Program-made: the position numbers and the translations under genes
Origin: Rhodoferax sp. PAMC 29310
GTDB taxonomy: Bacteria > Pseudomonadota > Gammaproteobacteria > Burkholderiales > Burkholderiaceae_C
Assembly (NCBI RefSeq): GCF_017948265.1
Contig: NZ_CP072852.1
Coordinates: 3,596,001 to 3,660,000, forward strand
Direction of reading: 5' to 3'
Length of the DNA: 64,000 bases
The notes under the pieces: generated by a model
Told to the model about the DNA's origin: nothing
Database searches by the model: none
Seen by the model: only the letters and a program-made list of their open reading frames with translations
In this document: positions 1 to 7,860 of the stretch, one piece after another
Layout: the number at the start of each line of letters is the position of its first letter
Position numbering within the stretch: position 1 is the first letter of the stretch

Positions 1-551
1 CAGGTAGGGGTGGTTTGATCCTCTCCGGCCCGGTACTAGGGGCGAATCCGAGGGTCAAACAGCTTTTTCTCAACCGACTGAAAACTCAACTTGCCGTGAA
101 TGCCCGTGAAGCGTGAAATAGTGCGTCGGTCTTGTGCATTCAGTTTGAGTCGCATCTCCCCTTCGGTTCGCGAGTGGCGAAACAGGCCCATGGCCTGGCC
201 CAACCGGTTGCCGTAGTACACATAGTTGTTGGGGTCAAGATGGAGCGAGGTCGCAATCCAGAAGCGGGTGCGCAGCTCCTCGACCTCTTTTTCAATGTTG
301 GGCGACACGGGCATGCCGTCGGGGAACGCGGCTTCAAGCACGACCCCGGAGCCCATCACGTGCCGGTCCACGGCCTGGCCAATGCGATCCACGGTTTTCG
401 CAAGCAGGTGGGCCGATACCGTGTCCACGGCACGGCTGCCTGCGGTGTACGACAGGAAGACGACGGTCAGCGCCAAGCCCAATACCAGCACCACATAAGG
501 GATCGTCAGCACCTGGCGCAGGGAGAGCCGAAAGAGTCGGGCTTTGAACAT
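1..551 (-). pseudogene. Cache-domain membrane sensor, N-terminal part, amber-interrupted, continues off the window
   Basis: The protein starts best at the Met at 551 (MFKARLF). It has one N-terminal membrane segment (about residues 13-38) and then an extracytoplasmic dCache-like sensor region. Around residue 165-171 it reads FDPRIRP and then hits TAG at 36-38. In this family the motif is normally FDPRxRPWY, and translation past the TAG continues in the same frame as YRAGEDQTTPT to the window edge. So a single TGG-to-TAG change, not a gene end, explains the stop. The output domain (GGDEF, kinase or cyclase) lies outside the window and cannot be named. It may be a real nonsense mutation or a sequencing error. 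Confidence 0.7.
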
Positions 552-687
552 AAGCAGTCGTTTCTCTGTGGGGGGCTGACAGGTCGTAGCCTCTTGACAC
601 CGGGTGGGCCACCTTGGAGGGGCTTGGACGTGGATATTCACGCCCGAATAACGTGGATTATAAAGAAGACCTCTAAGGTAAAAAACA

Positions 688-735
688 CCCTATTGCCTTG
701 TTCCACAATGCTTTAGTAGCTATCAAAAAAATAGC
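688..735 (-). repeat. Degenerate copy of a 48-nt dispersed intergenic repeat
   Basis: Read on the minus strand it begins GCTATT, has a short spacer, then ATAGCT, and ends in a degenerate AACAAGGCAATAGGG. This is the layout of the better copies at 8624, 49379 and 56670. It lies in the 240-nt gap between the sensor fragment and the DUF2145 gene. Nothing else is seen in this gap. Confidence 0.45.
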
Positions 736-795
736 GTAATAGTGCGAAATAAATCACAGATGAACCGCCCCGGCGTAGGCGTTCACCACGCGGGC

Positions 796-1623
796 CTAAC
801 GCCCCAGGGTTTGCGCCGCGCCGGCCATGCCAGAGCGTGTTAACCAGTCGAACACGGAGTCCACCGTGACGGTTTCTATGCGGTCTGAAAACCGTTTGTC
901 ATTCGGGTGGTCATCAAAAGCGATATTGGCCGAACCCACACGCCCGCCGAGGCGTGTGAACGGGCCCAGCCGCAGCGTGGTGGGTTGGTAGCCCTTGAAG
1001 CGCAGCCAGGCTTGGGCCTGTTCCCGCCCTTGTACGGCAGGCTCTACGGCGGCGGCCAGCGTTTCCAGTGCCCACTGGTTGGACTGCTGGTAGCGCAGCC
1101 CCCAGACGTAGCTGACCATGCTGTAGGGGCGGGTGTGCATTTGGGTGCTGCGAGCGGGGTCGGTCAGCAAGGCCAAGAGCGGCGCCTGCAGGGCGGGGGC
1201 GGGCACCACCCATGCGGCTTCATGGCGCCAAAGGTCGTCCAGAAAGAACTCGCCTAGGCCCTGCCGGTAAATGGCCCCCACGGCCGTACCGCATTCGTTG
1301 AGTTTGTGTAGCACCCGCTAGGGGCCGGCCGGAGTTTTGTAGGCCCACCCTAGGTGCGAATAACGCAGACCGTACTTCGACAAGTCTTGACCCGCCCGGC
1401 CCAGCACCACCACGCGTGCCCCGCTGCGGGTGTATTCAGCGTCCAGTGCCTCTGAGGTCTGTTGCGCCAGTGTCATGACTTGCTCGATCGCCCGTGCGTC
1501 CAGCGGTCGCTGTTCGCAGGAGCGTCCGGCGTGGGCGGTTGGGGCCAACACCAGCGCGCCAGCCAACCAGGCCAGCATCCACAAACAAGCGCCTGCTGCG
1601 ACTATTTTTGAAAATGGGTTCAT
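796..1623 (-). pseudogene. DUF2145 family exported protein, interrupted by an amber codon
   Basis: Two adjacent same-frame pieces (1623-1318 and 1317-796) form one DUF2145 protein of about 275 residues. The N-terminus carries a signal peptide ending AHA before GRSCEQRP. The family signatures QDLSKYGLRYSHLG, HKLNECGT, QGLGEFFLDD and YQQSNQWALETLA appear in order across both pieces. The break is a TAG at 1318-1320 between AGP and RVLHKLN, where homologues have Trp. There is no frameshift, so one base change separates this from an intact gene. Function is unknown; it is probably periplasmic. It lies 12 nt downstream of the next gene in a three-gene minus-strand cluster. Confidence 0.8.
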
Positions 1624-1635
1624 GTTCGATCCCGC

Positions 1636-2079
1636 TCAGTGGGTCAGTCGTTCGTTGTGAAGCAAGGCACGCCCCAACGCATTGGGCAAAAAGGCCAGTA
1701 GCTCGCCGGCTGTGGAAAGCAGCACGCCGGTGCCGACCACGCTGACGGTGACGGCAGAGCCAACCCCCAGCGCCACCGCCGAGGCCGCGCGCCCCACAAC
1801 TTCCACACTGACCCGGGCACCGTCCGAAGCACGTTCCAGCAGATAAACCGTGCTACGCGCGGTCACCTCAACGACCTTCACCACCAATACCGCGCCCGAT
1901 AGGGCCAGTGCCACCGGCAGGGTGCTGATGACGGCGGCGCCAGCCGAGGCAGTGCCCGCCACCGAGGCCACCGGCAAGAGGGAGAGCGCGACAGACGCCT
2001 CACTTTGCGCTGTTGCCGGGTTGCTGAGGGTGGCCAGAGCCATGCCGAATGTCAGCACCAAAGTGTAAAAACGGTTCAT
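1636..2079 (-). CDS. Small exported alanine/valine/serine-rich protein of unknown function
   Basis: The start at 2079 follows an AGGAGA ribosome-binding site and gives 147 residues. An N-terminal signal peptide (MNRFYTLVLTFGMALA, cleavage near TAQ) is followed by two Gly/Ala/Val-rich hydrophobic stretches (about residues 30-70 and 90-130) that could be membrane-inserted. I recognise no domain. Its ATG overlaps the stop of the upstream YiaAB-like gene (ATGA), and it is followed by the DUF2145 gene, so the three are probably co-transcribed. Confidence 0.6.
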   Translation of the reverse strand: MNRFYTLVLTFGMALATLSNPATAQSEASVALSLLPVASVAGTASAGAAVISTLPVALALSGAVLVVKVVEVTARSTVYLLERASDGARVSVEVVGRAASAVALGVGSAVTVSVVGTGVLLSTAGELLAFLPNALGRALLHNERLTH

Positions 2080-2597
2080 GTCAATTCTCCTGCGTGTTGA
2101 TGGGGGTGGCGCGTTCGCCACTCGCCTTGCAGGCCGGCCTCTGTCAGGTCTGCTTCATGGCGATCGCGCAGCGTTTTCGCCAAGGTAAAAGCGGAGGTCA
2201 CCAGGTAAAGCCAACTCACGCCTAAATAGGCGCGGTAAGTGTCATTGACCTCCATGCGGGCCAGTCCCCAGCCCGTGAGGCCCATGGCCACGGCAAAGCC
2301 GCCCCAAACCACCAGACGCCACATGGGTGTTTCAGCCCCGCCGGTTTGTGTGACGAGGTGGGCATCGCGCACTGATTTGGACAGCACAAACACGGTGGAG
2401 AGGCAAAACACATAACCCATCACCATGAAGGCACGGTCCAGGGACTGACCCGGCAGGTAGGCCAAACCGGTGGCGCAAAGAAACACAGCAAGGCCAAAGG
2501 ATGCCCAGACCTGGATTTGGCAGGCGCGGGTGTCGCGGGTCACGGAGTTAGAAGGGGGGCGGTGTGCCATGGAGAACCTCATCAATGAGTTGAACAT
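2076..2597 (-). CDS. YiaA/YiaB-like inner-membrane protein
   Basis: A 173-residue protein with four predicted membrane helices arranged as two helix pairs. The second pair ends in SWLYLVTSAFTLAKTLRDRHEAD, close to the YiaAB two-helix signature, and the first pair ends in the related FVLSKSVRDAH. The family is of unknown role in the inner membrane. The start is uncertain: Met codons at 2597, 2579 and 2567 are all in frame and none has a strong ribosome-binding site. It is translationally coupled to the next gene by an ATGA overlap. Confidence 0.7.
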   Translation of the reverse strand: MFNSLMRFSMAHRPPSNSVTRDTRACQIQVWASFGLAVFLCATGLAYLPGQSLDRAFMVMGYVFCLSTVFVLSKSVRDAHLVTQTGGAETPMWRLVVWGGFAVAMGLTGWGLARMEVNDTYRAYLGVSWLYLVTSAFTLAKTLRDRHEADLTEAGLQGEWRTRHPHQHAGELT

Positions 2598-2668
2598 GGC
2601 ACGAATGGTGGAGCACGGGGCCCGGTTTGATGTCTAAAAATTGATCTGGTGCACGATTTTGCTAATAA

Positions 2669-2690
2669 AAGTATCTATTTTTGATTCTTT
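2669..2690. promoter_or_regulatory. 22-nt intergenic motif, copy 1 (possible operator)
   Basis: AAGTATC, then two variable bases, then TTTTTGATTCTTT. It is 20/22 identical to 5706-5727, which is upstream of the HTH regulator gene. Here it lies upstream of the minus-strand YiaAB-DUF2145 cluster. A shared operator is an inference; no factor is known. Confidence 0.4.
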
Positions 2691-2737
2691 ATGGCTTGTC
2701 TTGACCGCCCTGCGCCGGGCGGTCAAGCAGAGGCGCA

Positions 2738-4717
2738 TCAAGCGGGGGAGGCGCCCAGCAAGGTGCTGACCTGTTGGCGTAAGCTGTTGGGCGTGACGCT
2801 TGGCGCGGCCAAGGGGCTACCCACATTCAGGCCGACGCGGTTGAACAGCCCCCGCCGGAACGGGTGGTTCATGGCCGTGGGTTCACCTTCCACCACCTCC
2901 ACGCGGCTGAAGAAAGAGCCCCACAAATTCGTTAGCGCCATCGGAATCACGGGCACAGCCAAGCCATCTTGGGTGGCGCGCTCCAGCACTTTCATGATGC
3001 CGCCCTTGAAGGGCTGCACCGTGCCATCGCGGGTGATGCCGCCTTCGGGGAAGATGGCGAGCAACTCTCCATCTCGCAGCACGGCCGCCGCCGCATCAAA
3101 GGCGGCCTCGTAAGCCGCAGGGTCGTCCTTTTGCGGCGCGATGGGAATCGCTTTGGCCAGTTTGAACAACCAGCCCAACACCGGTACTTTGAAGATGCGG
3201 TGGTCCATCAGGAAGCGAATCGGGCGGGGGCTGGCGGCCATGAGCAATACCGCGTCGACAAAGCTCACATGGTTGCAGACCAGCACGGCGGCGCCTTGGG
3301 TGAGAATGTGCTCATCACCTTGCACCTTGTAGCGGTAAACACAGCGCGACAGCATCCAGGCCACAAAGCGCAACAGGTACTCTGGCACCACCAAGAAGAT
3401 GTAGAACGCGACCACCGCATTGGCCAGACCGACGAACAAGAAGATTTGGGGAATGGTGAAGCCCGCCTGCAACAGGCCTCCCGCCAGCAAGGCGCTGGCG
3501 ATCATGAACAGCGCGTTCAAAATGTTGTTGGCCGCGATGATTCGTGCCCGGTGGGTGGGCAGGCTGCGCATTTGGATGAGCGCGTACATGGGCACGCTGT
3601 ACAGACCGGCAAACAGGCTGAGAAGGGCCAGGTCGGCCAACACGCGGTAGTGCGCGGCTTGCGCCAAAAAGGCTTGCAAACTCAGTGCGCTGGCGTCGGG
3701 CAGGCCACGACTGGCAAAGTAGAGGTCCACCGAGAAAACCGTCATGCCGATGGCGCCCAGTGGCACTAGTCCAATTTCCACATGGCGCCGGCTCAGCACC
3801 TCGCACAAGAGTGAGCCCGTGCCAATGCCGATAGAAAACACCACCAGCAGCAAGGAGGCGACTTGCTCATCACCGTGCAACACGTCTTTGGCCAGCGCTG
3901 GAAACAGGCTTAAAAACACGGCGCCAAAAAACCACATCCAGCTAATGCCCAGCACCGAGCGAAATACCACCGGCGTCTGGCGCGCCAGTTGCAGATTGCG
4001 CCAAGTCTCGGTAAAGGGATTCCAGTTGATGACCAAGCTGGGGTCTTGCGCTGGGGAGGACGGGATGTAGTGCGACGCAAGCCGCCCGATCAGCGCCAGG
4101 CCAATGCAACTAATGCCCACATGCACGGCACCAATCTCAGGGGTTGCGATGATCAAGCCGCCGGCCACATTACCCATCAGAATGGCGACAAAGGTGCCCA
4201 TCTCCACCATGCCATTGCCGCCCGTCAACTCACGCTCGGCCAGATGCTGCGGCAAGTAAGCAAACTTGACGGGGCCAAACACGGTGGATTGCAAGCCCAT
4301 CAGGAAGATGCAAACGAGTAGCAAAGGGATGTTTTGTGTAAAAAAGCCCCAGGCAGCCAGCGCCATGACGCCCAACTCCGCCCACTTGAGCCAGATCATC
4401 ATGCTGCGGTGGTCCAGTTTGTCGGCCAGTTGGCCGCTGGTGGCTGAAAACAGCAAAAAAGGCAAGATGAACAAGGCGCCAATCACCAGCCCGGCCAGGC
4501 TGGCGGGCAACCACGCGACTTGCAGCTGGTAAGTGACCAGCACGGTGAACGCGAACTTGAACAAATTGTCGTTGGCCGCCCCCATGAACTGGGTCCAGAA
4601 GAACGGTGCAAACCGCCGTTGGCGCAAGAGAGCAAATTGCCCGCCCTCGTGGGCTGCGGGGCTAGATTGGGGGCTGCGCATAGCGCTCACATCGTCGGCG
4701 ACTGCAGGCTGGGTCAT
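2738..4717 (-). CDS. MFS transporter fused to a 1-acyl-sn-glycerol-3-phosphate acyltransferase domain (LplT-PlsC type)
   Basis: Using the Met at 4717 gives 659 residues. Residues about 30-430 form a 12-helix major-facilitator domain resembling the lysophospholipid flippase LplT (motif FMGAANDNLFKFA near the N-terminus). Residues about 450-650 are a PlsC-type acyltransferase with the HX4D motif in CNHVSFVDAV and the FPEGG motif in LLAIFPEGGITRDG. The fusion fits uptake of lysophospholipid across the inner membrane followed by re-acylation. The acyl-ACP/CoA ligase domain found in some larger Aas-type fusions is absent, so the acyl donor must come from elsewhere. A larger open frame continues upstream, but the sequence there is not family-like. 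Confidence 0.85.
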   Translation of the reverse strand: MTQPAVADDVSAMRSPQSSPAAHEGGQFALLRQRRFAPFFWTQFMGAANDNLFKFAFTVLVTYQLQVAWLPASLAGLVIGALFILPFLLFSATSGQLADKLDHRSMMIWLKWAELGVMALAAWGFFTQNIPLLLVCIFLMGLQSTVFGPVKFAYLPQHLAERELTGGNGMVEMGTFVAILMGNVAGGLIIATPEIGAVHVGISCIGLALIGRLASHYIPSSPAQDPSLVINWNPFTETWRNLQLARQTPVVFRSVLGISWMWFFGAVFLSLFPALAKDVLHGDEQVASLLLVVFSIGIGTGSLLCEVLSRRHVEIGLVPLGAIGMTVFSVDLYFASRGLPDASALSLQAFLAQAAHYRVLADLALLSLFAGLYSVPMYALIQMRSLPTHRARIIAANNILNALFMIASALLAGGLLQAGFTIPQIFLFVGLANAVVAFYIFLVVPEYLLRFVAWMLSRCVYRYKVQGDEHILTQGAAVLVCNHVSFVDAVLLMAASPRPIRFLMDHRIFKVPVLGWLFKLAKAIPIAPQKDDPAAYEAAFDAAAAVLRDGELLAIFPEGGITRDGTVQPFKGGIMKVLERATQDGLAVPVIPMALTNLWGSFFSRVEVVEGEPTAMNHPFRRGLFNRVGLNVGSPLAAPSVTPNSLRQQVSTLLGASPA

Positions 4718-4740
4718 GAGGAGGTCTCTAAGGCGTTGGT

Positions 4741-5604
4741 TTAAAGGGCATTGGGACTGAAAGTGTGCGGGCGCGGCGCCTGCGCATTCTGCCGCAACAG
4801 TGCGACGATCACGGGCAAGACGGCCAACGCTGCGACGCCATGCTTCAGACTGTGGCCCGAAATCCATTCGCCACTGAGGTGAAAAAGCGTTGCATCGTTG
4901 AGTTCGCACAGCTTGGCCAGGACGTAAATTGCAATCAATGCCCCAAGGTTGACGCCCACAGCATCGGCCAGGCGGGTTTGCATGGCAGCCCAGAGAATGA
5001 GCGCCATGCCTCCAAACTGCACCACGACCCAGGTCAAGACATTGCCGTGGGTGAAGGGTAGCGCCGCAGACACGATAGCGGTCGCCAGAATAGCAACCAG
5101 CGAGGTCTGAGCGGCGCGTTGATCGATGCGTTCGGCCAGCGCCACAGCAATGGCACCGGCAAAGGTCACGGCCATGCCCAACCGGTCGACGACGAGACCA
5201 CTGGCATCGGGTAACCAGTGGTACCACGCGGAGCCCATGCCCGCCAGAAGCAGGCCGGCAAAAAACACGGCCATGGCATTTCGCGTGGCACGAGACACTG
5301 GCTTGCCCCGAAGCGTGAGCAGGCCGATGAGACCTGCCAGCCCCAGTGGGGTGTTGCTGAGCACGTCCATGCCATTGGGCATGCCCCACAGAGTTCGGGC
5401 ATCGACGAACGGATGGTCATGTTCATACAGGCTCACATGGCCATGTGCGTTGAGGTCTATGCCCATGCGTTGTATCAAATCAGGCCCCCAAAGCAAGGCC
5501 AAGACCCATAACAACAGCAAAGTGATCCAAATCGCCACCCACGCCTTGCGAGGAGTGGGTGGCGACACGCTGGCGTGGGCGGGATGATCTGCAAGGTGTT
5601 GCAT
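4741..5604 (-). CDS. Alkaline ceramidase-like (CREST superfamily) membrane protein
   Basis: The start at 5604 follows AGGAG at good spacing and gives 287 residues with about seven membrane helices. After an N-terminal anchor and the EHDHPFVDARTLWGMPN loop, the hydrolase motifs appear: GMGSAWYHWLPD (Ser and His of the SxxxH motif), an Asp in VVDRLGM, and GHSLKHGVAA with two late His. These match the zinc-dependent CREST amidohydrolases, including the alkaline phytoceramidase family. The substrate in this bacterium is unknown. The gene lies between the MFS-acyltransferase fusion (23 nt downstream) and a divergent HTH regulator gene, suggesting a lipid-related group. Confidence 0.75.
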   Translation of the reverse strand: MQHLADHPAHASVSPPTPRKAWVAIWITLLLLWVLALLWGPDLIQRMGIDLNAHGHVSLYEHDHPFVDARTLWGMPNGMDVLSNTPLGLAGLIGLLTLRGKPVSRATRNAMAVFFAGLLLAGMGSAWYHWLPDASGLVVDRLGMAVTFAGAIAVALAERIDQRAAQTSLVAILATAIVSAALPFTHGNVLTWVVVQFGGMALILWAAMQTRLADAVGVNLGALIAIYVLAKLCELNDATLFHLSGEWISGHSLKHGVAALAVLPVIVALLRQNAQAPRPHTFSPNAL

Positions 5605-5705
5605 GGTGGGCTCCTGGGTATTGAATGTCAGACAGGCAGCCAGTGTCGGCAGGTTGTCGCTGGATCTTTGTCGAAATTCGATACAGTGGAGAAAATTGAA
5701 GAGAT

Positions 5706-5727
5706 AAGTATCGTTTTTTGATTCTTT
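5706..5727. promoter_or_regulatory. 22-nt intergenic motif, copy 2 (possible operator)
   Basis: Nearly identical to 2669-2690, differing only at its two central variable positions. It sits 13 nt upstream of the HTH regulator ATG at 5741, in the divergent region with the ceramidase-like gene. Autoregulation by that HTH protein is a guess from position. Confidence 0.4.
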
Positions 5728-5740
5728 GAAAGACTTCCAC

Positions 5741-6472
5741 ATGAGCACAACCCACGATCTGGTCACCGCGCTGAAGCAGGAGTTGAAAGCCGCCCACATG
5801 ACCTACGCCGATCTGGCGCGAGCCATGGGCATGGCAGAGTCGAGCGTCAAACGCATGCTGGCCAAGGGTGATATGTCGCTGTCCCGCATTGACGCCATTT
5901 GCCAGGCGCTGAAGCTGGACTTTGCCGAGTTGGCCCGGCGTGTGGCCGACGCGCAGCCGCTGTTGAGGGAGATGACCCAGGCACAGGAAAGTGCGGTGGT
6001 GGCGGACAAAAAGTTGCTATTGGTGGCCATTTGCGTGCTCAGCCAATGGACGCCCGAGCAAATCACCACCGCCTACCGGCTGACGGAGGCCGAGTGTGTG
6101 AAGTACCTGGCGCAGTTGGACCGCATTGGCATCATCGAATTGCGCCCCTTGAACCGCTACCGCCTGAAGCTGTCCAAGACATTTCGCTGGCGACCCCATG
6201 GCCCGGTGATGAACTACTTTCGCGAGCATGCACTGCTGGATTACTTTGGCGGCGGGTTTGATGGCACGGGCGAGGGCCTGCTCTTGGTGCATGGCTCTGT
6301 GAGTCGCACGCTGGCGCCGATGTTCATGGAGCGCTTGCAACGTGTGGCGCAGGACTTTGCGCAACAACACCAGACCGACCAGAAGCTGGCAGTGGAGGAC
6401 CGCGAGGGTTACACCTTGGTGTTGGGCATGCGAAGCTGGGAGTTTGAGGCGTTTGGTTTATTGCGCCGCTAG
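5741..6472 (+). CDS. Helix-turn-helix (XRE-like) transcriptional regulator
   Basis: The Met at 5741 gives 243 residues. Residues about 10-65 form a Cro/C1-type HTH (TYADLARAMGMAESSVKRMLAKGDMSLSRIDAICQAL). The middle, LTEAECVKYLAQLDRIGIIELRPLNRYRL, resembles a winged-helix dimer region. The C-terminal 100 residues (FRWRPHGPVMNYFREHALLDYF to the end) have no domain I recognise and may be a sensor or oligomerisation part. It is divergent from the ceramidase-like gene, so it may control that gene and itself. The longer start (TTG at 5726) is less likely. Confidence 0.8.
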   Translation: MSTTHDLVTALKQELKAAHMTYADLARAMGMAESSVKRMLAKGDMSLSRIDAICQALKLDFAELARRVADAQPLLREMTQAQESAVVADKKLLLVAICVLSQWTPEQITTAYRLTEAECVKYLAQLDRIGIIELRPLNRYRLKLSKTFRWRPHGPVMNYFREHALLDYFGGGFDGTGEGLLLVHGSVSRTLAPMFMERLQRVAQDFAQQHQTDQKLAVEDREGYTLVLGMRSWEFEAFGLLRR

Positions 6473-6546
6473 CACCGCCTGCTTTGTATTCCGCAAAAAA
6501 TGCGGTTCAATAGCCACGGTCCAGTCCAGTCGCAGAAAGATCCTTG

Positions 6547-7845
6547 ATGTCAACCACTCCTCCTGATTCGTCGCTGAAAGTGACCGCGCCTGAGTTCGTG
6601 CTTCAGACGATTTTGGGGGTGATGAACGAAGTTCCGGTAGGCATCTGTATTGTTGACAAGGACTTGCAGATTCAGTTGGTCAATCGAAGAGCCAAGCAGC
6701 TGCTGGATTTGCCTGATCATTTGTTCGAACCCAAGTTGCCCCACTTTAGTGCGGTGATTGCCTTCAATGCAGAGCGCGGCGATTACGGTCCGGGAGATTC
6801 AGCAGAGCACGTCGCCCGCATTCTGGCCTTGGCCCAGCGCATGGAGCCGCACCATTTCGAACGCAAGCGCCCCAACGGGCAGGTACTGGATATTCGCGGC
6901 GAGCCCTTGCCCGACGGTGGATTTGTCACAATCTGGACGGATATGACCGCGCGTGCCCAAGCCGAAGAGGCGGTCATCGCCCGTAACACCACGTTGGAGC
7001 AGCTGAATGCGGACCTTCAGCTAGCGCAGCAACAGTTGGTTCAGTCGGAAAAACTGGCGTCGATTGGCCAGCTTGCGGCCGGGGTAGCGCATGAAATCAA
7101 CAATCCGATTGGCTATGTGTCGTCCAATATCAGCTCGATGGCGTCGTATCTGGAAGATATTTTCAGATTGCTGGATGAGTGTGAGGCGGCTTGCGCCCCA
7201 GATGCCACGCCGGACCAGAGGGCCAGTGCCTGGCGTATCCGGGCTGAAATTGATCTTGATTTTCTCAAGGAAGACATTCCGAACCTGATGCGCGAATCGC
7301 TGGAGGGCATCACCCGAGTGAAGAAAATCGTCCAGGACCTCAAGGATTTCTCGCACGCCGACACCCACCAGGAATGGCAGTGGGCCGATTTGCACAAGGG
7401 GATTGAGTCAACGATCAACATCGTGACCAGTGAGGTGAAGTACAAGGCGGATGTGGTTCGTGAGTTTGGCCAATTGCCAGACATCGAGTGCTTGCCCACT
7501 CAGCTCAATCAGGTCTTCATGAACCTGCTGGTCAATGCGGCGCACGCCATGGGGGAAGAGCGTGGCACCATCACGATTCGCACCGGAACTGAAGCGGCGT
7601 CTGTTTGGCTGGAGCTTTCCGACAACGGAAGTGGAACCCCACCAGAGGTGCAGGCGCGGGTATTTGACCCGTTCTTCACCACCAAACCAATGGGCAAGGG
7701 AACCGGACTGGGTCTGTCACTGGCCTACGGCATCATTAAAAAGCACCAAGGCACCGTCACCCTGGACAGCACGCCGGGGCGTGGGACAACGTTTCGCATT
7801 GTGTTGCCGGTGGCGCGAGTCATTGCGTCGGAAGCCACCGGTTGA
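6547..7845 (+). CDS. PAS-domain sensor histidine kinase
   Basis: A 432-residue soluble kinase. Residues about 15-140 contain a PAS-like sensor (VPVGICIVDKDLQIQLVNRRAKQLLDLP) ending in the typical WTDMTARAQAEEA linker. A coiled coil leads into the dimerisation/phosphoacceptor helix with ASIGQLAAGVAHEINNPIG (His near residue 180). The ATPase domain shows the N box (NQVFMNLLVNAAHAM), G1 (LSDNGSGTPP) and G2 (GKGTGLGLSLAYGI). No membrane segment is seen, so it senses a cytoplasmic cue. No response regulator is adjacent, so it is an orphan here and its partner is unknown. Confidence 0.9.
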   Translation: MSTTPPDSSLKVTAPEFVLQTILGVMNEVPVGICIVDKDLQIQLVNRRAKQLLDLPDHLFEPKLPHFSAVIAFNAERGDYGPGDSAEHVARILALAQRMEPHHFERKRPNGQVLDIRGEPLPDGGFVTIWTDMTARAQAEEAVIARNTTLEQLNADLQLAQQQLVQSEKLASIGQLAAGVAHEINNPIGYVSSNISSMASYLEDIFRLLDECEAACAPDATPDQRASAWRIRAEIDLDFLKEDIPNLMRESLEGITRVKKIVQDLKDFSHADTHQEWQWADLHKGIESTINIVTSEVKYKADVVREFGQLPDIECLPTQLNQVFMNLLVNAAHAMGEERGTITIRTGTEAASVWLELSDNGSGTPPEVQARVFDPFFTTKPMGKGTGLGLSLAYGIIKKHQGTVTLDSTPGRGTTFRIVLPVARVIASEATG

Positions 7846-7860
7846 GGTTGAGCGACCAGA

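Noticed and set aside
4718..5389. N-terminal extension of the MFS-acyltransferase protein to 883 residues
   Set aside because: The extra 224 residues run antisense-like through the ceramidase-like gene in another frame and do not resemble any transporter; the MFS family starts fit the Met at 4717.
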